From Solidesulfovibrio alcoholivorans DSM 5433 (GTDB lineage Bacteria > Desulfobacterota > Desulfovibrionia > Desulfovibrionales > Desulfovibrionaceae), in assembly GCF_000702665.1 (NCBI RefSeq), contig NZ_JNJA01000015.1, forward strand, positions 1-64,000: 64,000 nucleotides of DNA, given 5' to 3'. Positions 17,611 through 27,624 of this stretch are shown one piece after another. Under the pieces are notes generated by a model. The model saw nothing but the letters and a program-made list of their open reading frames with translations, was not told where the DNA came from and ran no database searches. Position numbers and translations under genes: made by a program. Numbering within the stretch: position 1 is the stretch's first letter; each line of letters opens with the position of its first letter.

Positions 17611-18111
17611 ATGAACACGCTTCGCGCCATGGGCTGCGCACTGGCGCTTGCCGCCGGCCTTTGCGCCGGCTGCGCCGGGGAAAACCGCGCTCCGTCCAAA
17701 CCCGTGCAAACGTCCTATCCGTCGCCGGATTACCTGCCCCAGGAGAACGCGCCGCAGGCCCCGGCTCCGGCCGCGTCCGCGCCCCAGGGCCGGCCGCTCT
17801 ACGGTCCCGTGGGCCAGTCCGCCCCGGCAACGACGGCTCCGGCCGCCGCCGCCCCGGCTCCGGTTGCGGCCCCGGCCGCGCCGGCAGGAGCGTCCGGCGT
17901 GGAGCGACGCCCGGTCGGCGCGCCCAACATGAACCGGCTGTTCGACGCCATGGACGCCGACCACAACGGCCGCGTGACCCTCGAGGAGTGGCGCAACTTC
18001 CACGAGCGGGAATTCCGCCGCCTGGACAAGAACGACGATGGCGTGCTCACGCGCGAGGAAATGGCCGCGCCGCCGCCCCAGCGCCCGGGCGGACCGCGCC
18101 CCGCGCCCTGA
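17611..18111 (+). CDS. Probable lipoprotein with two EF-hand calcium-binding loops
   Basis: 166 residues from ATG 17611, preceded by AAAGGAGGG. The N-terminus MNTLRAMGCALALAAGLCAGC looks like a lipoprotein or secretory signal ending at a cysteine. Residues 30-105 are a Pro/Ala-rich linker. The C-terminal part has two canonical EF-hand loops, DADHNGRVTLEEW and DKNDDGVLTREEM, each with Asp/Asn ligands at positions 1, 3 and 5, Gly at 6 and Glu at 12. It is therefore probably a calcium-binding surface or periplasmic protein. A divergent TPR gene lies upstream and argJ downstream. Confidence 0.8.
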   Translation: MNTLRAMGCALALAAGLCAGCAGENRAPSKPVQTSYPSPDYLPQENAPQAPAPAASAPQGRPLYGPVGQSAPATTAPAAAAPAPVAAPAAPAGASGVERRPVGAPNMNRLFDAMDADHNGRVTLEEWRNFHEREFRRLDKNDDGVLTREEMAAPPPQRPGGPRPAP

Positions 18112-18175
18112 CGCCCGGCCGTTCCCCTTTCCCGCGCACCATTGCATCTTCGAGACCAAGGACCAAGGAGAGCCC

Positions 18176-19375
18176 ATGACCTCGCCCGTGATCCCGCTGC
18201 CCAAGGGATTTGCCTTCGCCACCGCCGCCGCCGGGTTCAAACGGCCCGACCGCGACGATCTGGCGCTCATCGTCAGCGAACCGCCGGCCGCCGCGGCGGG
18301 CGTTTTCACCAGGAACCTGTTCCAGGCCGCGCCCGTGCTCGTGGCCAAAAAGCAGCTTCAAACCTCGGGCGGCCATGCCCGGGCCATCCTCGTCAACTCC
18401 GGCCAGGCCAACGCCTGCACCGGCGAGGACGGCCTCGCCGACTGCCGCGCCACGCTGGCGCTGGTCGCCGGCGCGACCGACCTTTCGCCCGAGGAGATCC
18501 TGCCGGCGTCCACGGGCGTCATCGGCGCGCGCCTCAAGCTCGACAAATGGAAGGCCGCGGTGCCGTCCCTGGCCGCAAGCCTCGGCCAGACCTCGCCCGT
18601 GGCCGCGGCCAAGGCCATCCTGACCACGGACACCTTTCCCAAGCTCGCCTGGGGCACGCTCGCCACGGACGCCGGCGAGGTGCGGGTGCTCGGCATGTGC
18701 AAGGGCGCGGGCATGATCGCGCCCAACATGGCCACCATGATCGGCGTGCTTCTGTGCGACGCCAAGGTCGGGTCGCTGTGGTGGCAGGAAGCCGTGGCCG
18801 CCGCCGCGGACCGCAGCTTCAACAGCATCACCGTGGACGGCGACACCTCCACCAACGACTGCGTCCTGGCGCTGGCCAACGGCGCTTCCGAAGTGGTCAT
18901 CGACTCGGCCGAGGGCAGGCAGGCGCTGCTCGCCGTCATGGTCGAGGTCTGCCAGGCGCTGGCGTTCATGCTCATCCAGGACGCCGAGGGCGGCACGAAG
19001 ATCCTGCGCATCAAGGTGCAGGGCGCGGCCAGCCACGCCGAGGCCGAGCTCGCCGCCCGGGCCGTCGGCAACTCGCCCCTGGTCAAGACGGCCTTTTTCG
19101 GCCAGGACGCCAACTGGGGCCGCATCGTGGCCGCGCTCGGGCGCTCGGGCGCGACCTTCAATCCCGACGAAGTGAGCGTGCGCATCGGCGGCATTACGGT
19201 TTTCGAGCGCGGCATGCCCGTGGCCGACGACCTGGACGCGCTGCTCGCGCCGCACATGCGCCGGGGCGAGATCAGCCTGGACGTGGAGCTTGGCGGCGGC
19301 CCGGGCCGCTACCTGCTTCTGGCCTCGGACCTGACCTACGACTACATCAAGATCAACGCCGACTACCGCACCTAA
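18176..19375 (+). CDS. argJ: Bifunctional ornithine acetyltransferase/N-acetylglutamate synthase
   Basis: 399 residues from ATG 18176 with AAGGAG upstream. ArgJ moves the acetyl group from N-acetylornithine to glutamate in the cyclic arginine pathway, and in many bacteria also makes N-acetylglutamate from acetyl-CoA. The self-cleavage site is visible as NMATMIGVLL, where the threonine (about residue 187) becomes the catalytic nucleophile of the beta chain. Other family motifs are VNSGQANACTG, ITVDGDTSTND and FFGQDANWGR. Length is typical. Expected to be a cytoplasmic alpha2beta2 enzyme. It leads a plus-strand run with the HD hydrolase and phosphoesterase genes. Confidence 0.97.
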   Translation: MTSPVIPLPKGFAFATAAAGFKRPDRDDLALIVSEPPAAAAGVFTRNLFQAAPVLVAKKQLQTSGGHARAILVNSGQANACTGEDGLADCRATLALVAGATDLSPEEILPASTGVIGARLKLDKWKAAVPSLAASLGQTSPVAAAKAILTTDTFPKLAWGTLATDAGEVRVLGMCKGAGMIAPNMATMIGVLLCDAKVGSLWWQEAVAAAADRSFNSITVDGDTSTNDCVLALANGASEVVIDSAEGRQALLAVMVEVCQALAFMLIQDAEGGTKILRIKVQGAASHAEAELAARAVGNSPLVKTAFFGQDANWGRIVAALGRSGATFNPDEVSVRIGGITVFERGMPVADDLDALLAPHMRRGEISLDVELGGGPGRYLLLASDLTYDYIKINADYRT

Positions 19376-19450
19376 TAGGGCGTTTGGACGCGCCGGGCGC
19401 ACCGTGAAGGCGTGCCCGGCGCCACGCCGCCCTGGCGGCGAGAGGCTTGC

Positions 19451-20104
19451 ATGACTTGCGAAAATCCCGGGCTCGTGGACACGAGCGACCGCGACCGCCT
19501 GACGCGGCTTGCGGATTTCCTGTTCGAAGCCGGCATGCTGCGCAAGACCCCGCGCACCGGCTACCAGTTTCTGGGCTCGGGCGCGGAAAACGTGGCCGAG
19601 CACAGCTTCCGCACCGCCGTGATCGGTTTCGTCCTGGCCAGCCGGGCCGGGGCCGACCCGCAAAAGACCATGGCCATGTGCCTCTTTCACGACCTGCACG
19701 AGGCGCGCACCGGCGACTTCAACTACGTCAACAAGCTCTACAACACCTGCGACGCCCGCCGCGCCCTGGCCGACGCCCTGGCCGGCACCGGGCTTTCCGG
19801 CGCGGTGCTGCCCCTTTGCGACGAGCTGGAGGAGGCCGCCTCGCCCGAGGCCCTGCTCGCCCAGGACGCGGACCAGATCGATCTCATCGCCAATTTGAAA
19901 GAGGAACTCGACCGCGGCAACCGCTACGCCGCGGCCTGGATCGACGCGGCCATGGCCAGGCTTCGCACCGAAACCGGGCGCGAGCTCGCCAGGGCCGTGG
20001 TCGCCACCGACCACGCCGAGTGGTGGTTCACCGCCCCGGACCGGGAGTGGTGGAACCGCAAGAACGGCCACGATCCGGCAAGCGGTTCCAACCGGGGGAA
20101 ATAG
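19451..20104 (+). CDS. HD-domain hydrolase, YfbR/HDDC2-like
   Basis: 217 residues from ATG 19451, with GAGAGG 6 bases upstream. The HD metal motif is spread as NVAEHSFRTA, MCLFHDLHEARTGD and QDADQIDLIANL, giving the H...HD...D ligands. The order and size resemble the 5'-deoxynucleotidase YfbR/HDDC2 group, which dephosphorylates (deoxy)nucleoside monophosphates. The substrate here is inferred only. It follows argJ by 75 bases, across a strong GC hairpin (19391-19421), and precedes the phosphoesterase by 5 bases, so it pairs with that gene rather than argJ. Confidence 0.85.
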   Translation: MTCENPGLVDTSDRDRLTRLADFLFEAGMLRKTPRTGYQFLGSGAENVAEHSFRTAVIGFVLASRAGADPQKTMAMCLFHDLHEARTGDFNYVNKLYNTCDARRALADALAGTGLSGAVLPLCDELEEAASPEALLAQDADQIDLIANLKEELDRGNRYAAAWIDAAMARLRTETGRELARAVVATDHAEWWFTAPDREWWNRKNGHDPASGSNRGK

Positions 20105-20109
20105 CCGCC

Positions 20110-20586
20110 ATGCGCGTCGCCGTCATCTCCGACACCCACCTGCGCGCGCCCACGCCCTGGTTCGAGGACGTCTACGCGCGCCACCTCGCCCCGGCCGACC
20201 GCCTCTACCACTGCGGCGACCACGCCGGCTACGGGCTGTGGGCATACCTGCTCCAGCACCCCGGTTTCGAGGCCGTGGCCGGCAATTCCGACAGCTACGA
20301 CCTGGCGGCCGAACTGCCGCCGTTGCTCGAACGCGAGCTGTGCGGGCTGCGCCTGGCCGTCACCCACGGCTGGGGCATGCGCCAGGGCCTGGCCGAACGC
20401 ATCGCCAAGGCTTTCGGCAGCCGCTACGACCTGGTCTTTTTCGGCCATTCCCACGCCGCGGAGGATGTGACTCTCGGTGCGACGCGCTTGGTCAACCCCG
20501 GCTCGCTCTCGCCCGGCGGCTCCTTCGCCCTGCTCGAATGCGAGGAAGGGCAAGGCGTGCGCTCGGTCCGCTTCGTCTCGGTCTGA
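20110..20586 (+). CDS. MJ0936/YfcE-type metallophosphoesterase
   Basis: 158 residues. The calcineurin-like di-metal motifs are present in order: VISDTHL, HCGDHAGY, VAGNSDSYD (the GNCD/GNSD motif), VTHGW and FFGHSHAAED. This small family cleaves phosphodiesters such as cyclic nucleotides or generic aryl substrates. The physiological substrate is usually unknown. It is coupled to the HD hydrolase gene only 5 bases upstream, suggesting joint action in nucleotide or phosphate-ester turnover. It is cytoplasmic, with no signal peptide. Confidence 0.9.
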   Translation: MRVAVISDTHLRAPTPWFEDVYARHLAPADRLYHCGDHAGYGLWAYLLQHPGFEAVAGNSDSYDLAAELPPLLERELCGLRLAVTHGWGMRQGLAERIAKAFGSRYDLVFFGHSHAAEDVTLGATRLVNPGSLSPGGSFALLECEEGQGVRSVRFVSV

Positions 20587-20785
20587 TTTTTCTCCCCCCT
20601 TGGGCCGCACGGTTGGCGTTCACGCATTCCGGTTGTGTGCGTGACGCCTTGCGCATCTCTTCATTTTTGTGAATTGTCGCCGGATCGGTGCATTTTCCCG
20701 GTACGGTGCGCAAGGCCCGCCATGAAGATGCCCCGCCAGCGGGCAAGGCTCAATCGCCCGTTGCGGCAAGCGCAGGGAGGAAACC

Positions 20786-22906
20786 GTGAAATCCATTAAA
20801 ATCAAAATCATGCTGGGACTTTTTCTGGCGGTCACCGTGCCCATGGCCCTGGTGTTCGGCTTGCTTTTCCGGGCGTTTTACACCCAGACCGTGGGGCAGC
20901 GCATCGACGCCATCACGCGCGAAATCAACCAGCTCGACAATGCCATGACCATCTTCATGGACCAGGGCAAGGAGAACGTGGTGCTGCTCGCGGACGCGCC
21001 CCTGCTGCGCCGGGTGGACGCCACGCTCAGCTCCTACGTCGGCACCAGGGAGAAGACCAAGGCCATCCCCCGCGACGACGACGCCACGGGCAAGGCGATC
21101 ATGGCCGCGTACCAGGAAATGCAGAAGACCCACCCGGCGTATGTGGAAGTCTACTTCGGCTCCGAGGGCGGCGGCTTCGTCTCCAGTCTGCCGGACCCCA
21201 TTCCCGCCGGCTACGACCCGCGCAAGCGCCCCTGGTATCTGGACGCCCTGGCCGCGCCGGACCGCCCCGTCATCTCCAAGGCCTACATGTCCACGACCGG
21301 CGAGGCCGTGGTCGGCATCGCCAAGGTGGCCTCCGAGGGCGGGAAGCGCATCGGCACGGTCGGCGTGGACATTTCACTCAAGGTCCTCACGGACATCGTC
21401 AAGGAGATCAAGATCGGCCGCTCCGGGTATGTGGTGTTTGTCCAAAACGACGGCGTGGTCATCTCCAACCCCCGCGACGCGAAACAAAACTTCAAGAAAA
21501 TCGGAGAGCTCGGCATCCCGGGCCTCACGCAGGCCTTTGACCTCGGCTCGGGGCATGCGGTGGTGGAACTCGGCGGCGAGCGCTTCCTCGCCCTGGGCCA
21601 CGACGCGCCCAAGCTCGGCTGGAAATTTCTCACCTTCGTCAGCGAAGACGAGGTGGTGGGGCCGGTGCGCGCGCTCATGTGGCAGGCCGGGGCCGCCATT
21701 ATCGGCATCCTGCTGCTGATCGGCGTTTTCATCTCCGTCTTCCTGCAAAAGGAGATCTTCCGGCCCATGACCCGCATCATCGGCCAGCTGCGGGCCATCG
21801 GCGAAGGCCGCTACGACGCGCGGCTGCGCGTGCGCCGCAGCGACGAAGTGGGCCAGGTCTACGAGGCCCTCAACCAGACCGCAGAAACCCTGGCCGCCAA
21901 TGTCGGCGAGATCGAGCAGCGCCGCGCCGAGGCCGAGCGCACGGCCCGCGAGGCCGAGGAGGCGCGCCGCCAGGCCGAGGAAGCCCGCGCCAAGGCCGAA
22001 TCGGCCAAGGCCTCGGGCATGCTCCATGCGGCGGAACGGCTCAAGGGCGTGGTCGGCATCGTGTCCACGGCGTCGGGCGAACTGTCGGCCCAGATCGAAG
22101 AGGCGAGCCGGGGGGCCGGCCACCAGTCCGGCCGCATCAACGAGACGGCCACGGCCGTGGAGGAGATGTCCGCCTCGGTCCTGGAGATCGCGCGAAACGC
22201 CGGCGCGACCGCCTCCCTGGCCGACAGGACGCGCGAAGCCGCCGCCGGGGGCAGGACGCAGATGGAAAAGGTGCAAACCGACGCGCGCGGCATCCACGAC
22301 GGCTTCCAGGAGGTTTACGCCTCGGTGTCGGCGCTCTCGGCCAAGGCCGACGGCATCGGTTCCATCGCCCGGACCATTGAGGACATCGCCGACCAGACCA
22401 ATCTGCTGGCCCTCAATGCCGCCATCGAGGCGGCCCGCGCCGGCGAGGCCGGCCGCGGCTTCGCCGTGGTCGCGGACGAGGTCAGAAAGCTCGCCGAAAA
22501 GACCATGAGCGCCACCAAGGAGGTCGGCGAGGCCGTTTCCGGCATCCAGCAGGGCGTGGGCGGCACGCTCGGCGGCATGGACCGCACCAGGCAGGTCGTG
22601 GCCCAGTCCATGACACAAACCGAAGCGGCGGCCGCGGGGCTCGACGCCATCCTGGCGCTTGTCGGCGAATCCACGGACCAGGTGCGCTCCATCGCCACGG
22701 CGGCCGAACAGCAGTCCGCCGCAACCGAGGAGATCAACCGCCATATCGACGAGATCAACGGCATCTCCAGCGAAACGGCCGAGGCCATGCGCCACGCCGC
22801 CGGGGCCGTGGCCGAGCTCGCGCGCCAGACCGAGGCCCTGCGCGAACTCATCGCCTCCCTGGAGGAGGAAAGCGGCGGCGGCGGCGCGCGGGCCCTCGGC
22901 ATGTAG
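20786..22906 (+). CDS. Methyl-accepting chemotaxis protein with double Cache sensor
   Basis: 706 residues, starting at GTG 20786 with GGGAGG upstream. The first membrane segment is at about 8-30. The periplasmic dCache domain (35-285) includes [10 protein letters not shown] and [12 protein letters not shown], typical of ligand pockets for small organic molecules. The second membrane segment is at about 295-317, then HAMP and a long coiled coil. The signalling hairpin [20 protein letters not shown], around residue 535, binds CheA/CheW. No C-terminal CheR-binding pentapeptide. It stands alone and ends at a bidirectional terminator. Confidence 0.96.
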   Translation: MKSIKIKIMLGLFLAVTVPMALVFGLLFRAFYTQTVGQRIDAITREINQLDNAMTIFMDQGKENVVLLADAPLLRRVDATLSSYVGTREKTKAIPRDDDATGKAIMAAYQEMQKTHPAYVEVYFGSEGGGFVSSLPDPIPAGYDPRKRPWYLDALAAPDRPVISKAYMSTTGEAVVGIAKVASEGGKRIGTVGVDISLKVLTDIVKEIKIGRSGYVVFVQNDGVVISNPRDAKQNFKKIGELGIPGLTQAFDLGSGHAVVELGGERFLALGHDAPKLGWKFLTFVSEDEVVGPVRALMWQAGAAIIGILLLIGVFISVFLQKEIFRPMTRIIGQLRAIGEGRYDARLRVRRSDEVGQVYEALNQTAETLAANVGEIEQRRAEAERTAREAEEARRQAEEARAKAESAKASGMLHAAERLKGVVGIVSTASGELSAQIEEASRGAGHQSGRINETATAVEEMSASVLEIARNAGATASLADRTREAAAGGRTQMEKVQTDARGIHDGFQEVYASVSALSAKADGIGSIARTIEDIADQTNLLALNAAIEAARAGEAGRGFAVVADEVRKLAEKTMSATKEVGEAVSGIQQGVGGTLGGMDRTRQVVAQSMTQTEAAAAGLDAILALVGESTDQVRSIATAAEQQSAATEEINRHIDEINGISSETAEAMRHAAGAVAELARQTEALRELIASLEEESGGGGARALGM

Positions 22907-22964
22907 ATTCGAAAACCGATGCACGAGCCCGCGCTCTTCGCCCTGGCCGGGATCCTGACCCTGG

Positions 22965-23017
22965 GCACGCGAAACGGCCCCGTTCCCGAATCCCGGGCGC
23001 GGGGCCGTTTCGCGTGC
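22965..23017. terminator. Bidirectional terminator between converging genes
   Basis: A perfect 18-bp stem beginning GCACGCGAAACGGCCCCG, with a 17-base loop, lies exactly between the converging chemoreceptor gene and the tandem-Cache gene. A and T runs on either side of the GC core allow use from both strands. Confidence 0.8.
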
Positions 23018-23031
23018 GAGGGCGAGGCCGC

Positions 23032-25083
23032 CTAGATGCGCACCTTGATGACCGCAAGCAGGTCGTTGACGTAGCCGCCGTCGCGTTTGTACTCGCGATA
23101 CCCGGCGCTGTGGGAGCAGCCCACGGCGTAGAGCTTGTCGCCGTCGGCAACGAGGTGGGACGTGGACTGGCCGCAGTGCAGCTGGCAGAAGACGCCGGCC
23201 AGGTCCACCATGTCGCCGGGCGCGTGCTCGGGGTTGGTCGAGGCGACGATGCGGCCGCCGGCTTCCACGAACATGCCTTCCGAGCCGTCCAGGATGCGCC
23301 CTGCCCCGTCGCGGGGCAGGGCGTCGTGCAGCATGGACAGGAACTGGGGCTCGGAGTCGAACACGATGCCGATGCCGCCGAGCACCGTGTCGGGCCGGTT
23401 GAGCGAGGTGATGGCCGCGTTGTAGATGTAGGTGTGGCGCTCGCGCCCCTGGTCCGCGTAGAGGTCCGTGGCCTCGAAGTCCGAGACGCGGTAGAGTTGG
23501 GAATCGGTGAGCGTCAGGGTTTCGGCGACGCAACGCATGTGGAGCGCGCGGCCTTCCTGCCGGTGCTCGTCGGGGTTGGAGCAGGCCAGGATGCGGCCTT
23601 CGCGGTCGTAGACGAAGAGGTTGGTGTACACCGTGTAGAGGCTGTTGATGTAGGCCAGGATCTCGCGCATGCGGGCGCGGTCGGATTCGGCCAGGGGCGG
23701 GGTTTCAAGCATGCGCCGGAAATCCGAGGTCAGCGCCCACCAGCGGCAGTCGTTGGCCCGCTCGTAGAGGTTGCGGTCCATGATGTCGATGGCCAGGGCG
23801 GCCAGGAACCGGACGTCGTGCAGGCGCGAGGACGTGACGAGCTTCAAAAGGCCCCCGGTCGAGGTCTGGAACACCTGCTGCACCTGGTCGCCGATCTTCT
23901 TGACCTCGTTTAAGACATGGGGCAGGGCCTGCGCCTCGACCCGTTCCGAGGCATCGGCCTGGACGGATTTCTTGGCGGCCATGATCTCGCCGTTTTGCAC
24001 CACGAGCTGCAAATCCGACAGCACGTTCTCCGAGGCCTCCTCGACCTGGATGAGGCGCGCGGAAAAGATGGCGTTGCGCCGGATGGCGGCCTCGTCCAGG
24101 CCATGGCCGTTGGTGCCGTTTTGAAACGCCGTGGCCACGCGCTTGAGCACCTGGCCGTACCAGGGCAGGCCGAAAAAGCCCTGGTAGCCCTTGGTGGGCA
24201 GGGTCTTGGACAGGTAGGCCTCGCCGCCAAGCTGGGCCATGGCGAAATCGTCGCGCAGGGCCATGTTGTAGGTGCGCCCGCGCGGCGCGCGCGCCGGGTC
24301 GCTCGTGGCGATGGCCCGGCCGGTCTCATCGAGGATGAGGATGACGATGTCCTCGGACGAGCGCTTGAGGTTTTCGAAGATGCTCGCCATCTCGCCGTCG
24401 AAATCGAAGACCAGGCAGAGTACGCCGAGCGCCGCGCCGCTGGCGGGGTGCCTGATGGCCTGGGAGTAGACCAGGGCCTCGCCGCGCCTCGGGAGCAGGT
24501 CGGTCTCCCGGTAGGTCTCGACGTAGGACGGCGCGGCGAGCGTTTCGGCCAGCAGGGGATCGGCGCTGCGCACGACGGGATTGTCCTGGTCCAGGTGGGC
24601 GCGCACGACTCCGGCCGTGTCGCAGACGATGATCTCGCTGTAGACGGTGTACTTTTCCCGGTACTCGCGCAGCCGCTCCACGATGCGCGCCACGGCGCCC
24701 TGGTCGTCCTCGCCGCCCGCGAGGAACCGGACGAGGTCGTCGTCGGTGGCCAGGAAGCCGACGTCGGCCGTGCGCTCGAAAAGATTGCGCTTGAGGATGT
24801 CGATGGCGACCTGCGCCACGGCCGTGATTTCCAGGACCACCTTCTGGGTGTTTTCCAACACCAGCGTGTCCACGAGGTTTTTTTGCAGGGATGTGAAATT
24901 GTCCTGGGTGCTGATGATGAAATCGATCAGCGTCTGGGCGATGCGGCTGCAATTGATCTTGCCGGTCAGGGTCGCCCGGGTCCACTGGCGGTCCAGGCGG
25001 CTGAGCACGCCCTGGCAGTTCTCGACGCCGGTCATGGCGTGCAGCAGGGATTGTTCGTGTTTCTTGAGCAGTTCTTTGTTCAT
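23032..25083 (-). CDS. Soluble tandem Cache-like sensory protein without output domain
   Basis: 683 residues with a good GGAGG ribosome site 8 bases before the ATG. No signal peptide or membrane segment is seen. The protein is an internal duplication: AIDILKRNLFERTADVGFLA (about 92-111) matches AIDIMDRNLYERANDCRWWA (about 430-450), YREKYTVYSEIIVCDTAGVV matches INSLYTVYTNLFVYDREGRI, and each is followed by a Cache/PAS-like alpha-beta region. A helical linker at about 330-400 separates the halves. No kinase, GGDEF or chemoreceptor signalling domain is attached. Its place beside a chemoreceptor gene and the sensor-like repeats suggest a chemotaxis or stress-sensing accessory. The function is unknown. 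Confidence 0.8.
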   Translation of the reverse strand: MNKELLKKHEQSLLHAMTGVENCQGVLSRLDRQWTRATLTGKINCSRIAQTLIDFIISTQDNFTSLQKNLVDTLVLENTQKVVLEITAVAQVAIDILKRNLFERTADVGFLATDDDLVRFLAGGEDDQGAVARIVERLREYREKYTVYSEIIVCDTAGVVRAHLDQDNPVVRSADPLLAETLAAPSYVETYRETDLLPRRGEALVYSQAIRHPASGAALGVLCLVFDFDGEMASIFENLKRSSEDIVILILDETGRAIATSDPARAPRGRTYNMALRDDFAMAQLGGEAYLSKTLPTKGYQGFFGLPWYGQVLKRVATAFQNGTNGHGLDEAAIRRNAIFSARLIQVEEASENVLSDLQLVVQNGEIMAAKKSVQADASERVEAQALPHVLNEVKKIGDQVQQVFQTSTGGLLKLVTSSRLHDVRFLAALAIDIMDRNLYERANDCRWWALTSDFRRMLETPPLAESDRARMREILAYINSLYTVYTNLFVYDREGRILACSNPDEHRQEGRALHMRCVAETLTLTDSQLYRVSDFEATDLYADQGRERHTYIYNAAITSLNRPDTVLGGIGIVFDSEPQFLSMLHDALPRDGAGRILDGSEGMFVEAGGRIVASTNPEHAPGDMVDLAGVFCQLHCGQSTSHLVADGDKLYAVGCSHSAGYREYKRDGGYVNDLLAVIKVRI

Positions 25084-25600
25084 TGGGGCAGCCTCCGATA
25101 GGCACGTCTCCTTGTGGCGCCCGTCTGCGCCGACGCAGGGGCGGCATGCCGCGTCGCGGCAACGGGCCGGGTCTGGTCCTATGCTCCCCGGAAGCAGCGG
25201 CGGCGACGTGTAAACCGCTGGAACGGGGCGGACTGTTGCGGCGTTTTACATTTCGGGCATTCCTCCTTTGGGATGAGTGACCGATAGCGTTGCGCGCAAG
25301 GTGCGGCATCGCGATCGTTGTGCGTTTCCGTGACGATTTCTTTCGGTTCCGTTCGCCAGTTCTGCGTGGAAAGGAGAGTTGCTGCAGTCTGTTAGGATGT
25401 TGCCTCGTGTGCGCGCCGTGGTGTTGGGCATACGGCCGTCACGCAGGGAGCCCTGTGCGGCTGCCGCTCAGGGCGGCAGAGCCCCGTTGCGTCCCATTGC
25501 AGCATTGTAAGACATTTTTGTCAATGATTTAAGACGAGAATCACTCTTCTTCAAGAGATCGCGATGGCGCTTCGCATCCGCGCCTGTCGGCGGCCGGCAT
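25084..25600. other. Intergenic stretch without a recognised gene
   Basis: About 520 bases upstream of the minus-strand tandem-Cache gene and downstream of ppiD. It is less GC-rich than its surroundings, especially around 25500-25550, so promoter elements for the sensory gene may lie here, but I could not define one. No ORF with a ribosome site or family resemblance is present. Confidence 0.5.
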
Positions 25601-25628
25601 AAAAAAGGGCGCGGCCGAAGCCGCGCCC
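25601..25628 (-). terminator. Rho-independent terminator of ppiD
   Basis: On the minus strand GGGCGCGGC-ttcg-GCCGCGCCC forms a 9-bp stem with a stabilising UUCG loop and is followed by six T's. It sits 22 bases after the ppiD stop. Confidence 0.92.
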
Positions 25629-25649
25629 TGCATGGCTGGGAAAGGCAGG

Positions 25650-27596
25650 CTATTTCTCGGCGCTTGCCGGGCCGCCGGGCACGTTGCGCGGCCCGAGGAT
25701 CTGGTCGTTGACGATCTCAATCTTGGCCGCGTCCTGCACGGTTTTGAGGTAGGCGTTGAAGAGCTCCGTGCGCTTGGTCTGGGTCAGGGTCTGGAGCCAG
25801 CGTTCCTTTTCCTTGTCCCACAGGGCGGCATCGGCCGGCACGCGCTTGTTGAGGCCCGCCAGCACGTAGCCGTCGGTCACGGCGTAGGCCGTGTGGAACC
25901 AGCCCGACTCCTTGGCCTCGAAGGCAGTCTGCGCGAGCACGGGCGCCATGCCGAGGCCGGGGATGAAGCCCTGGCGGGTGAACGGCTGGGACACGGCGAT
26001 CTTGTCCTTGTACTCGGCCAGCACCTTCTGCCGGCCTTCGGGCGTCTCCATGGCCTTGGCCAGTTCTTCGGCCTTGGCCCGGGCCCGCTTCTGGCCCTCG
26101 TCGGCGGTCAGGCGGTCTTTTATGACGTCCGTGACCGCGTCCAGGGGTTCGAAGCCCGCGGGCTTCACGTCGGCCACGCGGGCCATGATGAAGCCGTCCT
26201 GGGTGGACAGCGGCGTGTCGGCCGCCTCGCCCTTCTTCATCTTGAACAGCGTGCCCACGGCCTGTTCGGAAAGGCCCAGGGCCGGGGGCGGGGTCTGCTG
26301 GTCGAAGAAGTCCGAGGTGGCGAGCTTGAGCTTCTCCTCGCCGGCGGCCTTGCCCAGGTCCTCGCCCGAGGCGACCTTTTCCTGGATGGAATCCAGAGCC
26401 TTGGTCAGCCTGTCGGAAGCCTTGCGCTCGGCCAGTTCGGCGCGGATGTCGTCCTTGACCTCGGCCAGGGCCTTTTCCCCGGCGGCCTGATGGTCCCCGG
26501 CCTGGATCAGGTGCAGGCCCAGGCTCGTGCGCACGGGCTCGCTGATTTCGTTCTTTTTGAGGGCGAAGGCCTTTTCCTCGAACGCCCCGAACTCCTTGGG
26601 CAGGCTTCCCTTGGGCAGCCAAGCCCAGTCCTCGCCGATGAGCCCTTCGGGATTGTTGGGGTTTTTCGGCAAAAGCGTGGCGAAGTCCGCGCCGGCCTTG
26701 AGCTTGGCGGCCAGGTCCTTGAGTTTGGCCTCGGCCGCGGCCACGGCTTCCTTGGACGCGTCCGGGGGCAGCATGATGAGGAAGTGGCGCACTTGCACCT
26801 GTTCCGGCTTGGCGTACTTCTTGCGGTTGGCCTCGTAGGCGGCCGCGATGTCGGCGTCCGTGACCTCGTCGGGCTTGGCCAGGGCCTTGGGCGTGAACTC
26901 CACGAAGTCGATCTTGACCTGGGCGGGCGTGGCGAACTGGTCCTTGCGCGCCTCGTAGTAGGCCTTGATCTGGTCGGCCGTGGGCGCGAAGCCCTTGGTG
27001 AAGTCCTCGGCCTTGAAGGGGATGTAGTCGATGACGGCCTGCTCGCGCATGAAGTCGAAAATGGAACGCGCCTCGGCGTCGGTCACCGTGGCCGGCATGC
27101 CCACGTAGGCGGCGAGCTTTTCCAGGAGCAGGTTCTGGCGGAAGTCGTCCTCGAACTCGCCCGGGGTCACGCCGTTGGCCTTGAGCAGGTTCTCGTAACG
27201 TTTGGCGTCGAACTGCTTGGATTCGTTCTGGAAGGCAGGAATCTTGGCGATCTCGGCGCGCAGCTCGTCGGCGCTGACCGCGATGCCGAGCTTTTTCGCC
27301 TGCCCTTCCAGCAGCCGGGTGGTCACGAGGTTGCTGAACACCTGCCAGCGAAAGCCCCCGTCCTGGAGCTGCTTGTCCGTGACATCGGGGTTTTTGCTTT
27401 TCACCAGGCGCAGGTTCTCCTGGTAGGCCTTTTCATAATCCTTGATCAGCAGGGGCTCGCCGTCGACGGTGGCCAGCACCGTCGCCTTGTCGCCCCGGAA
27501 ACTGCCCACGCCCCAGAAGACGAAGACGATGATGATCAGTCCGAAGACGATCTTGATGCCCCAGGATTGGGCGTGTTTGCGCATCGGATCAAGCAT
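25650..27596 (-). CDS. ppiD: PpiD/SurA-type periplasmic peptidyl-prolyl isomerase, membrane-anchored
   Basis: 648 residues. A short cytoplasmic N-terminus is followed by one membrane anchor (IKIVFGLIIIVFVFWGVGSF, about 14-33), then a large periplasmic chaperone region (SurA-N-like, about 40-230). A parvulin domain follows at about 265-370 (VQVRHFLIMLP, GLIGEDWAWLPKGSLPKEF, GLHLIQAGD). A second parvulin-like region is suggested near 400-520. PpiD works near the Sec translocon on newly exported proteins. Length and layout match the family. It ends at a clear terminator and lies 28 bases downstream of the aconitase stop, so the two may be co-transcribed. Confidence 0.92.
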   Translation of the reverse strand: MLDPMRKHAQSWGIKIVFGLIIIVFVFWGVGSFRGDKATVLATVDGEPLLIKDYEKAYQENLRLVKSKNPDVTDKQLQDGGFRWQVFSNLVTTRLLEGQAKKLGIAVSADELRAEIAKIPAFQNESKQFDAKRYENLLKANGVTPGEFEDDFRQNLLLEKLAAYVGMPATVTDAEARSIFDFMREQAVIDYIPFKAEDFTKGFAPTADQIKAYYEARKDQFATPAQVKIDFVEFTPKALAKPDEVTDADIAAAYEANRKKYAKPEQVQVRHFLIMLPPDASKEAVAAAEAKLKDLAAKLKAGADFATLLPKNPNNPEGLIGEDWAWLPKGSLPKEFGAFEEKAFALKKNEISEPVRTSLGLHLIQAGDHQAAGEKALAEVKDDIRAELAERKASDRLTKALDSIQEKVASGEDLGKAAGEEKLKLATSDFFDQQTPPPALGLSEQAVGTLFKMKKGEAADTPLSTQDGFIMARVADVKPAGFEPLDAVTDVIKDRLTADEGQKRARAKAEELAKAMETPEGRQKVLAEYKDKIAVSQPFTRQGFIPGLGMAPVLAQTAFEAKESGWFHTAYAVTDGYVLAGLNKRVPADAALWDKEKERWLQTLTQTKRTELFNAYLKTVQDAAKIEIVNDQILGPRNVPGGPASAEK

Positions 27597-27624
27597 GGTT
27601 TCTCCTCGGTGGGGAGCGGGGGCG

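Noticed and set aside
19391-19421. Strong GC hairpin between argJ and the HD hydrolase gene
   Set aside because: CGCCGGGC pairs with GCCCGGCG, but no T run follows, so I do not call it a terminator.
23917-25101. Long plus-strand frame opposite the tandem-Cache gene
   Set aside because: Low-complexity antisense composition. The minus-strand gene has a good ribosome site and internal duplication.
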